Notes under the pieces: model-generated | The model's database searches: none | The model's input: the letters and a program-made list of their open reading frames with translations, nothing else | Told to the model about the DNA's origin: nothing | NCBI RefSeq assembly: GCF_900129855.1 | Contig: NZ_LT670819.1 | Location: 4,030,001-4,094,000 of the forward strand | Source: Streptomyces sp. 3214.6 | GTDB lineage: Bacteria > Actinomycetota > Actinomycetes > Streptomycetales > Streptomycetaceae | Direction of reading: 5' to 3' | DNA length: 64,000 nucleotides | Translations under genes and position numbers: made by a program | Shown here: piece after piece, positions 30,086 through 36,975 of the stretch | How positions within the stretch are numbered: the stretch's first letter is position 1 | How the letters are laid out: the number at the start of each line of letters is the position of its first letter

Positions 30086-31810
30086 GTGGACAGGATCACT
30101 GGTAGCTGGCTTCAGGAATTCTCTGAAGAACGTCAACTGACTCGTGAACCTCAGTCAGATCAGTTCGAAGCATTCTCTGCATATTGCGTGATTTCAAGTG
30201 AGTTTGATGGCGAGTTTGATCCTGTCGAAGTCCGCACCGGCGGCGGGAACGATCTGGCAGTTGATGCCGCCGCTCTAGTGGTGAACGGCGACATCATCAC
30301 AGATTCCGAAGAAATCGAAGACCTCAGAAGTCGCAACAACTATCTACACGCCCGAATTCTGATCGTGCAGGCCAAAACCACAAGCGGCTTCGATGGAGCT
30401 CGAATTACGGATCTCGCAGATAATCTCTGCGACTTCTTTTCGACGAACCCCACACTTCCCATGAGCGACGAGCTAAAGCAATTCAAGGAGCTCATCGAGA
30501 GGCTTTACGCTAACAGTACCGCCTTCCGTAAAGGATCACCCGACCTCGTAGTCAGGTACGTGACGACGGGTACGTGGAGCGGCGACACTCACCTAACATC
30601 CAAAGTGGCCGCTGCAAAAGCTAGGCTCGAAGCGCTGAATATTTTCGAATCGGTGAGCTTCGAATGCCTTGGCGCCAAAGAGATCCAAGCTCTCTACCGC
30701 GGCGCAAAAAATACGGTTGAAGCCGAGTTCCTATTTCCTAATCAAGTCCTCCTCCCTGTCATTGAGGGGGTTGAGCAGTCCTACATTGGGACCGTTGAGG
30801 CATCCGAGTACATGAAGCTCATCAGTGATGCCAACGGAAACATCAGGAAATCTCTCTTCTACGAGAACGTTCGCGATTTCCAAGACTACAACGATGTCAA
30901 TAGGGGAATCAGGGACACCCTGCAGGAGGAGCACCTGCGCGGGCGTTTCGTTGTCCTGAACAACGGCGTTACCGTAGTCGCCCGCGAGATGAACGTGGTC
31001 AGGGACAAGTTCACCTTGCGCGACTATCAAATCGTTAACGGTTGCCAGACAAGCCATGTTCTATTCGACGAAAAGGATCAGCTCGAAGGAGTGCACGTTC
31101 CACTCCGCCTGATCGTGACCCAAGATGAGGACGTCGCGAGCAGCGTGACGGCCGCAACTAATAAGCAGACCCTTGTTTCCGACGAAGATTTGAAGGCGCT
31201 CGAAGTCCTTCAGAAAGAACTAGAAGCATTCTTTGAAGCCCATCCGATCGAAAAACGCCTATACTACGAGCGTCGCTCCAAGCAACATAGCTCAGTTCCC
31301 GGGCTCGAAAAGACGAGAATCATCACTCGTCCTCAACTCGTTCGCAGCTACGCAGCCATGATGTTGGACGAGCCGTGGCGCGCAGGTCGCTACTACAAAG
31401 AATTGCAGCGCATTCGCGGTGATGAAATCTTTGCACCGGGAGACTCCCCAGACCCGTACTATGTAAGCGCTGTGGCAGCATATCGATTGGAATACTTCTT
31501 CCGCAATGGCTACGTTGACGGGAGATTTAAGCCGGCACGCTATCAGATTCTGATGGGCATTCGCCATTACGCCGAACCCGGAGAAATTCCAAGTAAGCGG
31601 CGAGACCTGGAGAAATATTGTGTTCGCCTAGCCGATCGCCTTTGGGATCCACAGGAGGGTCCGAAGCTCGTACAAGCGGTCCTTCCTGTGGTCGACTCGG
31701 CAGTTGAGGCTACCGAGAAAGATAGAATCCTTGATCGCGATACTGTGCGAACTCAAAACTTCACAGACCTGATTCTAAAGGGCGTTGAGTCCTTGCCTCG
31801 CCGGAAGTAG
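30086..31810 (+). CDS. AIPR (abortive infection phage resistance) family protein
   Basis: 574 residues from the GTG preceded by AGGGG; an overlapping GTG at 30023 would add 21 atypical residues. The AIPR domain is clear in the middle: FYENVRDFQDYNDVNRGI, FVVLNNGVTVVA and YQIVNGCQTSHVLF. The N-terminal part has a nuclease-like pattern, DLAVDAAALVV followed by LIVQAKTT, matching the D...QxK form of the PD-(D/E)xK fold. The family is known from phage-resistance loci. Codon use is much AT-richer than in the neighbours, a sign of recent transfer. It closes the HEPN/DUF2335-like/AIPR operon. Confidence 0.82.
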   Translation: MDRITGSWLQEFSEERQLTREPQSDQFEAFSAYCVISSEFDGEFDPVEVRTGGGNDLAVDAAALVVNGDIITDSEEIEDLRSRNNYLHARILIVQAKTTSGFDGARITDLADNLCDFFSTNPTLPMSDELKQFKELIERLYANSTAFRKGSPDLVVRYVTTGTWSGDTHLTSKVAAAKARLEALNIFESVSFECLGAKEIQALYRGAKNTVEAEFLFPNQVLLPVIEGVEQSYIGTVEASEYMKLISDANGNIRKSLFYENVRDFQDYNDVNRGIRDTLQEEHLRGRFVVLNNGVTVVAREMNVVRDKFTLRDYQIVNGCQTSHVLFDEKDQLEGVHVPLRLIVTQDEDVASSVTAATNKQTLVSDEDLKALEVLQKELEAFFEAHPIEKRLYYERRSKQHSSVPGLEKTRIITRPQLVRSYAAMMLDEPWRAGRYYKELQRIRGDEIFAPGDSPDPYYVSAVAAYRLEYFFRNGYVDGRFKPARYQILMGIRHYAEPGEIPSKRRDLEKYCVRLADRLWDPQEGPKLVQAVLPVVDSAVEATEKDRILDRDTVRTQNFTDLILKGVESLPRRK

Positions 31811-31890
31811 TCGGCTCTGGAATGACGACCTAAAAACGGATTGCATCAGATCAGCGAGAATCCCGATTCAGCACGGCGCCAGAACAGCGA

Positions 31891-31916
31891 CGGCCCGCAC
31901 TGTTCGGTGCGGGCCG
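31891..31916 (+). terminator. Terminator after the AIPR gene
   Basis: CGGCCCGCAC, a six-base loop and GTGCGGGCCG make a perfect 10-bp stem 80 bases past the stop. Confidence 0.75.
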
Positions 31917-32045
31917 ATACGCAGGGCAATTGGACGGAAACGCAGGCGGAGTGCTGCTTGACTGACCTGCGCGTCTGGTTCTGGTCGTCAGGAGCGGGAG
32001 GCATGCGCGGAACGACCGGAGGAAGCGTGCCCCCCTGGCCGCTAC

Positions 32046-32061
32046 GCTGGTACGCACCACG
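32046..32061. promoter_or_regulatory. Degenerate copy of the GntR operator upstream of its own gene
   Basis: GCTGGTACGCACCACG matches 12 of 16 positions of the perfect palindrome found twice at 34173-34213. It overlaps a possible -10 (TACGCT) and lies 23 bases before the GntR-Nudix start, which suggests autoregulation. Confidence 0.5.
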
Positions 32062-32084
32062 GCAGAACGGAGAGTGTTCCGCGC

Positions 32085-32873
32085 ATGGGCCCGAAGACGA
32101 CCAAGGTCTACGAGACGCTTCGAGAACGGCTCGCCTCAGGCAAGTACGCCCCCGGTACCAAGTTCCCGTCGGAACGCACCCTGACTGAAGAACTCAGCAT
32201 CGGCCGGACGGCGCTGCGCCAGGTGCTGGCCCGTCTCGTCTCAGAGGGGGCGTTGGAGGTTCGCGGACGGAGTTCGTACCGGGTGCCGGGAGGGGTGAGC
32301 GTGAAGACCCCGGAGGGCGTGGAACCGTGGCGCATCCACGGCGAGCGCAACCTCTACGACAACCGCTGGGTCAAGCTTCAGATGTGGGATGTAGAGCCAC
32401 CTGGGGTTGAACGCTTCGAACATCACGTGGTGAAGCTGCACCACGTCGCCATCACGGCCGTGGTCGACGACCAAGACCGCGTACTGATGATGTGGCGGTA
32501 CCGCTTCGTCCCTCAGCAATTCGGCTGGGAGCTCCCCGGCGGCATCGTGGACGAAGGGGAAGATGCGGCGGAGACCGCACTCCGGGAAGTCGTCGAGGAG
32601 ACCGGTTGGCGACCGAGGTCACTGGAGCACGTCGTCACCTATCAGCCGATGATCGGCATGGTCGACTCGCCACACGAGATCTTCGTGGGCTACGGGGCTG
32701 ATCAGGTCGGCACCCCGACAGACCTCGAAGAAGCCGGCCACATCGAGTGGGTTCCGCTGGCCGACATACCGGGGCTCATGGCTCGCGGTGAGCTGATGGG
32801 CTCCGGGACTCTGGTCGCCCTGCTCCACATCCTTGCGAACCACGGCAAGCGGGGAGTCACAGCCGCGCAGTGA
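32085..32873 (+). CDS. GntR regulator fused to a Nudix hydrolase
   Basis: 262 residues. Residues 1-70 form a GntR winged helix (YETLRERLASGKYAPGTKFP, then SIGRTALRQVLARLVSEGAL). The rest is a Nudix domain with an intact box: Gly, five residues, Glu, seven residues, REVVEETGW (GGIVDEGEDAAETALREVV). In the AICE pSAM2 the GntR repressor KorSA and the Nudix protein Pif, which blocks transfer between carriers, are separate; here both activities are in one chain. Its likely role is repression of transfer plus immunity or nucleotide sensing. The 3' end overlaps the convergent XRE gene by 17 bases. Confidence 0.85.
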   Translation: MGPKTTKVYETLRERLASGKYAPGTKFPSERTLTEELSIGRTALRQVLARLVSEGALEVRGRSSYRVPGGVSVKTPEGVEPWRIHGERNLYDNRWVKLQMWDVEPPGVERFEHHVVKLHHVAITAVVDDQDRVLMMWRYRFVPQQFGWELPGGIVDEGEDAAETALREVVEETGWRPRSLEHVVTYQPMIGMVDSPHEIFVGYGADQVGTPTDLEEAGHIEWVPLADIPGLMARGELMGSGTLVALLHILANHGKRGVTAAQ

Positions 32874-33987
32874 GCATGTCCACCCGCCGGCGCTGCCGCA
32901 CCGAACTGGTGCGGCTCGCCAGCAGTCGCGCCTCCCTCAGATGGGTGCGCGCGTCGTCGTACTCGGCTCGCGCCAGGTGGGCTTGAGCCAGATCGGTATG
33001 AAGCCCGGCTCGCGCCCGCACGAAGGTGGGGTCTGCCACCTCAAGCGCGCCGTAGAGACTGCCGACCGCGTCACCGTCCCCCAACAGGGCGAGCACGTTG
33101 CCTCGCCACCGAGCCAGGTGCGCGCCGTTCAGGAAGATGCTCCGCATGTCCGGGTCACGGTCCTCCGTCCCCGGCGGGATGCTCTCCATAGCTGCATCAA
33201 GGGCACGCCGACAGTCCTCGGGCATCCCCGCGCGGGCGCACAGCTCCGCTTCTGCGCCGAACAGCCACGCCCGGAGGCGCGGCGAGCCGTCTCCGCCAAG
33301 GACGCGTTGGGCATCACGGACCAGGTCGACACCCAACGCGGGACGACCCGCCTCGCACAGCACGTAGGCCTGTTCCGCCATGGCGTGAGCGAGGTACATC
33401 GGAGCTTCAGCGTCGCGCGCCGCCCGCTTCGCCAACTCGTAGTTCCTCCAGGCTCGTTCGACCGCTCCTGAATCGATTGCCTGCCAGGCCGCCATGGTCG
33501 ACGCACCCGCGAGCGCAAGGGCGATCGGGCGACGCGCGCCCGGCAGTACCGCGAAGTTGAGCGCGTCTTCGAGTGCTGCGAGATGCCCCGTCACCTGGTC
33601 CACAAGGCTTGCGGCACCGCGCTCGCGGTCCATCGTGCGGAGCAACTCCGTCTGAGCTTCAAAGGCTTGCACCATGGATCCGCTGACACTGCTGGCTGAA
33701 TCGATCCTGCTCAGCAACTCGTCATAGCCGTCCGCCACAGGCAGGGCGACCTCGGATACACCGCCCCTCAGCTCAGCGTCCGTGACCCCCAGAAGGTTGC
33801 GCAGGATGCCCGCATAGCGGTCCGAGATGGTGCGCTTGCCGTTCTCCCACTCCGACACATAGACCCGCAAACTCGCGGTCGCCGCAACGTCGGTGACGTG
33901 CCGTCGGGCGTACTGCTCGATCTCGCGAACCAGTCGCTCCTGAGACCAGCCTCGCGCCGTTCGCGCGCTTCGAAGTCCTGTGCTCAC
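32857..33987 (-). CDS. XRE-family regulator with TPR-like C-terminal domain
   Basis: 376 residues from a GTG; an in-frame ATG 45 bases upstream is possible. The helix-turn-helix lies in the first 65 residues (RSARTARGWSQERLVREIEQ, then YVSEWENGKRTISDRYAGIL). The remainder is alpha-helical with TPR-like pairs (AHAMAEQAYVLCEAGRPALG, LARAEYDDARTHLREARLL), a layout common in actinomycete regulators that bind small peptides or proteins. It is the only minus-strand gene of the element and probably controls it, with the GntR-Nudix protein. Confidence 0.8.
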   Translation of the reverse strand: MSTGLRSARTARGWSQERLVREIEQYARRHVTDVAATASLRVYVSEWENGKRTISDRYAGILRNLLGVTDAELRGGVSEVALPVADGYDELLSRIDSASSVSGSMVQAFEAQTELLRTMDRERGAASLVDQVTGHLAALEDALNFAVLPGARRPIALALAGASTMAAWQAIDSGAVERAWRNYELAKRAARDAEAPMYLAHAMAEQAYVLCEAGRPALGVDLVRDAQRVLGGDGSPRLRAWLFGAEAELCARAGMPEDCRRALDAAMESIPPGTEDRDPDMRSIFLNGAHLARWRGNVLALLGDGDAVGSLYGALEVADPTFVRARAGLHTDLAQAHLARAEYDDARTHLREARLLASRTSSVRQRRRVDMLTARL

Positions 33988-34051
33988 TAACCACCGTCCG
34001 GCGATAGCTCCATAACCCCACCATCCCAGCATGCCTCACGTTGTTGCAGGT

Positions 34052-34088
34052 CAACAGGGGTTAACAGGACGGAAGTTAAGCCCTGTTG
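34052..34088. promoter_or_regulatory. Inverted repeat upstream of the XRE gene
   Basis: CAACAGGG (34052-34059) and CCCTGTTG (34081-34088) form a perfect inverted repeat with GTTAAC and GTTAAG inside. Its place 65 bases before the XRE start suggests an autoregulatory site. Confidence 0.45.
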
Positions 34089-34167
34089 GCTACCGAGACC
34101 CCTGCCTCGAACTGTCTCCTTGAGTTGCACCGCGAGGACGGATCGCCACCCAAATCAGCGAACCACC

Positions 34168-34213
34168 TTGACTCTGGTGCGCACCAGATGCCAACCTTCT
34201 GGTGCGCACCAGA
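34168..34213 (+). promoter_or_regulatory. Control region of the transfer operon: two perfect 16-bp palindromes
   Basis: TCTGGTGCGCACCAGA occurs twice, at 34173-34188 and 34198-34213, 25 bp apart. The first begins within a -35-like TTGACT (34168-34173), and the second covers the expected -10/start region, though no good -10 is visible. This is the arrangement of a repressed divergent control region; the weaker copy at the GntR-Nudix gene points to that protein as the binder. Confidence 0.7.
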
Positions 34214-34322
34214 AGACGGGATTACATCCCGTTCGCGGTGCGTAAGGCCCCGCCGGACCTGCCTACACGCGGTTCGAGCGGCAGGGGAGGCGTGAAAAGT
34301 CCGGCGCCTTCACGGATCGATC

Positions 34323-34548
34323 GGTGTCATCGGCTAAGCCGCTGGTCTGACCCTCGGGCGTAGAGCCCAGGGACCGGATCACGGGGACCCCGGTGGTTGG
34401 GCTGCACCCGGCCCATGACACCCGTGAGGGAGGGAGTCCACTCAGCGAGTCTGCGACTGAGTGGCCGCGGTGACCACGCGCCGGCCAAGCGAAGGAGCGT
34501 AAGGCGCGCACGGAACCGCGGACGACAGTGACGGGCTTTCCCGTCACT
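34323..34548 (+). ncRNA. Structured leader RNA candidate ahead of the transfer genes
   Basis: A gene-free stretch with unusually dense pairing. GGTGTCAT (34323-34330) pairs with ATGACACC (34415-34422) to enclose inner stems such as CCCT-GGGC/GCCC-AGGG and GGGG/CCCC. Next is CCACTCAG/CTGAGTGG (34438-34464), and last a tight GTGACGGG-CTTT-CCCGTCAC hairpin (34528-34547). It lies just downstream of the palindromic control region, so it is probably a transcribed long leader or a small RNA. No known class is recognised. Confidence 0.45.
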
Positions 34549-34669
34549 CGTCATGCGGGCAGGGCGCCGGCTGTTGCGTCGGTGGCCTGCCCGTTTGATG
34601 AGGAATCGGAGCGGTCCCCCGGGTTGCCCCCCGAGGGACCGCGTACAGGCACCTGATGTGGAGGCACCT

Positions 34670-34774
34670 GTGTTCACCAGTCTGACAGACGCGGAACGGG
34701 CCGAACTGGCCCGGAAGAACGCCGAAGCGAACAAGCGCAGCCAGGACAACGCCCGTGGCAGGGGCGGCCGTTGA
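34670..34774 (+). CDS. 34-residue charged protein
   Basis: The GTG start has GGAGG five bases upstream. The product reads MFTSLTDAERAELARKNAEA then a Lys/Arg/Asn-rich tail: one amphipathic helix and a basic end. It is the first small gene after the leader; the stop overlaps the next ATG (TGATG). No family is recognised. Confidence 0.5.
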   Translation: MFTSLTDAERAELARKNAEANKRSQDNARGRGGR

Positions 34775-34851
34775 TGGCCGGCTCCGAGCACGACAAGACG
34801 AAGGACCCGCTACCGCAGCGCCCCCGCGGCCCGCACCCGTACCTGTGGTGA
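34774..34851 (+). CDS. 25-residue Pro/Arg-rich peptide
   Basis: A short frame coupled by TGATG overlap to the previous gene: MAGSEHDKTKDPLPQ followed by a Pro/Arg-rich tail ending YLW. Only the coupling supports it as a gene; it could be chance. Confidence 0.3.
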   Translation: MAGSEHDKTKDPLPQRPRGPHPYLW

Positions 34852-34869
34852 CCTGCCGCTGATCGATCC

Positions 34870-34912
34870 GCCCCGATGGTCGCAACGCCGGGTTCGACTC
34901 CCGGCGGGGGCG
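34870..34912 (+). other. tRNA 3'-end-like hairpin inside the element
   Basis: CCGGG-TTCGACT-CCCGG is a perfect tRNA T-arm with the invariant TTCGA loop. It is followed by CGGGGGC and a discriminator-like G, and GCCCC at the 5' side can pair with the acceptor strand. There is no D-arm or anticodon arm. It may be a relic of another tRNA attachment site or a fortuitous hairpin. Confidence 0.35.
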
Positions 34913-34970
34913 CTCTGGCCGCTGTTCTTTGCGGCCGTGCCGCGCAACGCGCGCGGCTTTCCCACGGCGC

Positions 34971-35000
34971 GCGGCTCCCGGGATGCACCCCGGGAGCCGC
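34971..35000 (+). terminator. Hairpin upstream of the DUF6284-like gene
   Basis: GCGGCTCCCGG pairs with CCGGGAGCCGC across an eight-base loop, 34 bases before the next start codon. It is a possible attenuator. Confidence 0.55.
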
Positions 35001-35034
35001 TTCGGGCCGTTCCACCTGAGAGGAACACGACCCA

Positions 35035-35298
35035 ATGAAGCACATCGTCACTGTTCAGGACGCTGTTACGGCGTTCGCCGACTGGATGGAGCCGACGGGC
35101 GCGGAGCTGGACGCGATCGAGGCCGAAATGCCGGTCATCGTCGCGGACATCGAGCTGATGGACGCCTACATCGTCACCCTCGACCGCACCCCGACCGAGG
35201 TGGACACGCGTCGGCTGCGGCGGGCCCGCCGCCGGGCCCTGGCCGCGCGGCTGGAGCTGACCCACCTGTCGGCCACGGCTGCGGGGGTGAGCGCGTGA
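35035..35298 (+). CDS. DUF6284-like small protein
   Basis: 87 residues, ATG preceded by GAGAGGAAC. The core EPTGAELDAIEAEMPVIVAD followed by a helix with an RRLRRARRR cluster matches the small DUF6284 proteins frequent in Streptomyces integrative elements; the assignment is from memory of the family pattern. Its function is unknown. It starts a chain of GTGA-overlapping transfer-region genes. Confidence 0.65.
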   Translation: MKHIVTVQDAVTAFADWMEPTGAELDAIEAEMPVIVADIELMDAYIVTLDRTPTEVDTRRLRRARRRALAARLELTHLSATAAGVSA

Positions 35299-35633
35299 GT
35301 GCCGAGATCCTCACCCTGGACGGCCTGGCCGTGTCGCTGCGCGTGTTGCGGCTGCTGGCCGTGGACTTCGGGCACCTGCCCGCGCCGCACATTGACGTGT
35401 CGACCGTCTACCCCGACCGGCTGTCGCTGCGGTTCCACGACGACTGGTCCGGCTTCGAGGCGTGGCGGGACGCTCTGGGCATCGCCCCGGACGACGTGGT
35501 CTACCGGGAGCAGGGCGACGGCAGCACGCACGTGCTGAAGGCGTCCGTCGACTACGCCGGCGCGCTGCTGGAGCTGACCGGCTTCGGCGACGTCGACACC
35601 CCGGCGCCGGCCGTGGCGGGGGGTGCTGCGTGA
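35295..35633 (+). CDS. Element-encoded protein of unknown function
   Basis: 112 residues from a GTG that overlaps the previous stop (GTGA); the longer frame upstream is a shadow. It appears to be a small alpha/beta protein: LAVSLRVLRLLAVDFGHLPA, then FHDDWSGFEAWRDALGI and VLKASVDYAGALLELTGFG. No family is recognised. The gene is coupled at both ends, so it belongs to the transfer operon. Confidence 0.6.
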   Translation: MSAEILTLDGLAVSLRVLRLLAVDFGHLPAPHIDVSTVYPDRLSLRFHDDWSGFEAWRDALGIAPDDVVYREQGDGSTHVLKASVDYAGALLELTGFGDVDTPAPAVAGGAA

Positions 35634-36511
35634 ACCGCTTCGGGAAGACGCTGCTGGTGCTGGCGCTGGTCGCGGTGGTCGCGATGGCGTTCCGCGTCTC
35701 GTGGAACGCGCTGCGGGACGTGGCCCGGGTGGTCGGTGCGGATGCGACCGCGGCGACGCTGTACCCGTTCGTCGTCGACGGCCTGATGGCCCTGGCCCTG
35801 GTCGCGACGCTGGTCCTGACCGACCAGCGCGACAAGCGGTTCGCGCTGCGCGTCCTGGCCGTCTACACCCTGGCCTCCCTGGTCCTGAACTACGTTCACG
35901 GCCTGGTCCCGGAGCTGCACGGCCACGCCGTGGATTGGGGACGGCTCGCGGACTGGGACCCTGCGAACTGGGCCCTGGTCCTGCTGGCCACGTCGCTGCC
36001 GGTCGGCTCGATCTACTTCGGTTCCGACCTGGTCGCCAAGGTGCTGCACCACCGCCCCGCACCCGCGGGCGAGCCGGCGGACGGGCACCGTACGGACGCA
36101 TCCGCACACCTCCCGCACACCCCCGCCCCGCTCACGCCGGACCTCCCGCACGCTGAGCTAACCAGCCCGCCGCAGCCGACCGCGGAGCCGGTATCCGTGC
36201 AGGTGGACGAGGGTGCGGATGGTGTGCGGACGCCGGATCCGCACACCCCGCACGCCGTCCGCACACCCGAACTGAGCGAGGACGAAGAAGCCGCCCGACA
36301 GGCGCAGTTCGAGGATGCGGAGTTGGAGCGGATGCGGCAGGACGCACGCCGTACGTACGCCGAATCCGCACAGGCCGCACGCCCCCTCAGCGCGCGTGCG
36401 CTGGCTGAGGCGTACGGCATGAGCGAGTCGTGGGCGCGCAAGCAGATCCTCGCCGTGCGGGAAGCCGAGAGCTCCGAGCGGCCCCATCTCGTGGCCGTGG
36501 GCGGTGAGTGA
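35630..36511 (+). CDS. DUF2637 membrane protein, probable spread/transfer protein
   Basis: 293 residues from an overlapping GTG. Four membrane segments occupy residues 5-130 (TLLVLALVAVVAMAF, PFVVDGLMALALVATLVL, FALRVLAVYTLASLVLNYV, WALVLLATSLPVGSIYFG), the DUF2637 pattern. A Pro/His/Thr-rich linker follows, then a C-terminal helix-turn-helix-like segment (LSARALAEAYGMSESWARKQ). Such proteins accompany TraB in Streptomyces conjugation; the exact role is unknown. Confidence 0.75.
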   Translation: MNRFGKTLLVLALVAVVAMAFRVSWNALRDVARVVGADATAATLYPFVVDGLMALALVATLVLTDQRDKRFALRVLAVYTLASLVLNYVHGLVPELHGHAVDWGRLADWDPANWALVLLATSLPVGSIYFGSDLVAKVLHHRPAPAGEPADGHRTDASAHLPHTPAPLTPDLPHAELTSPPQPTAEPVSVQVDEGADGVRTPDPHTPHAVRTPELSEDEEAARQAQFEDAELERMRQDARRTYAESAQAARPLSARALAEAYGMSESWARKQILAVREAESSERPHLVAVGGE

Positions 36512-36894
36512 TGCCGACCGCCTACAGCCGCTGCTTCGACCCCAACGGCGCCCGCTACGGGATTACGACCTACCCGTGGCGCATGGCCCCGGACGGCTAC
36601 GCCACCCGCCGTCAGCTCCGTGCCCGCGGGTTACGGCCGGGCGGGCAGCCGGTCGCCGCTCAGCTCATGGTGGTCAACCGCCGGTACGACACTCCCCGTG
36701 TCGCCTATCTCTACCGGGTGGAGCTGGCCAAGCCGGTCCGGCCGATGACGTCCCGCAAGTGGGGCGCTCTCGCGCTGGCCATGCTCGCCCGGCGCACCTG
36801 CCCGCGCTGCCAGTTGGACGTGGGCTACTGCATCCCCCGCTCGTACGGCATCTGCGGCCTGTGCCTGGCCACCGAGGAACAGCGCGCCGCCTGA
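36511..36894 (+). CDS. RRQRL-motif zinc-binding protein
   Basis: 127 residues from the ATG that shares one base with the previous stop; a GTG three bases earlier is also possible. The YATRRQLRARGLRPGGQP motif near residue 32 and the C-terminal Cys cluster CPRCQLDVGYCIP...CGLC define this small element-borne family. It is probably DNA- or protein-binding; function is not established. A terminator-like hairpin follows. Confidence 0.75.
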   Translation: MPTAYSRCFDPNGARYGITTYPWRMAPDGYATRRQLRARGLRPGGQPVAAQLMVVNRRYDTPRVAYLYRVELAKPVRPMTSRKWGALALAMLARRTCPRCQLDVGYCIPRSYGICGLCLATEEQRAA

Positions 36895-36910
36895 AACCCA
36901 CACGTCAGCA

Positions 36911-36948
36911 GGCCCGACCGGCAACTTTCCACGGCTTCCGGTCGGGCC
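36911..36948 (+). terminator. Hairpin between the zinc protein and spdB-like genes
   Basis: GGCCCGACCGG pairs with CCGGTCGGGCC, an 11-bp perfect stem in the 81-base gap. Confidence 0.7.
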
Positions 36949-36975
36949 CTACTCCCCTTGAGGAGTGCGTTCAGC

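Noticed and set aside
34168..34196. Complete -35/-10 promoter from TTGACT
   Set aside because: No acceptable -10 hexamer lies 16-19 bases downstream, so only the operators and the -35-like box are reported.
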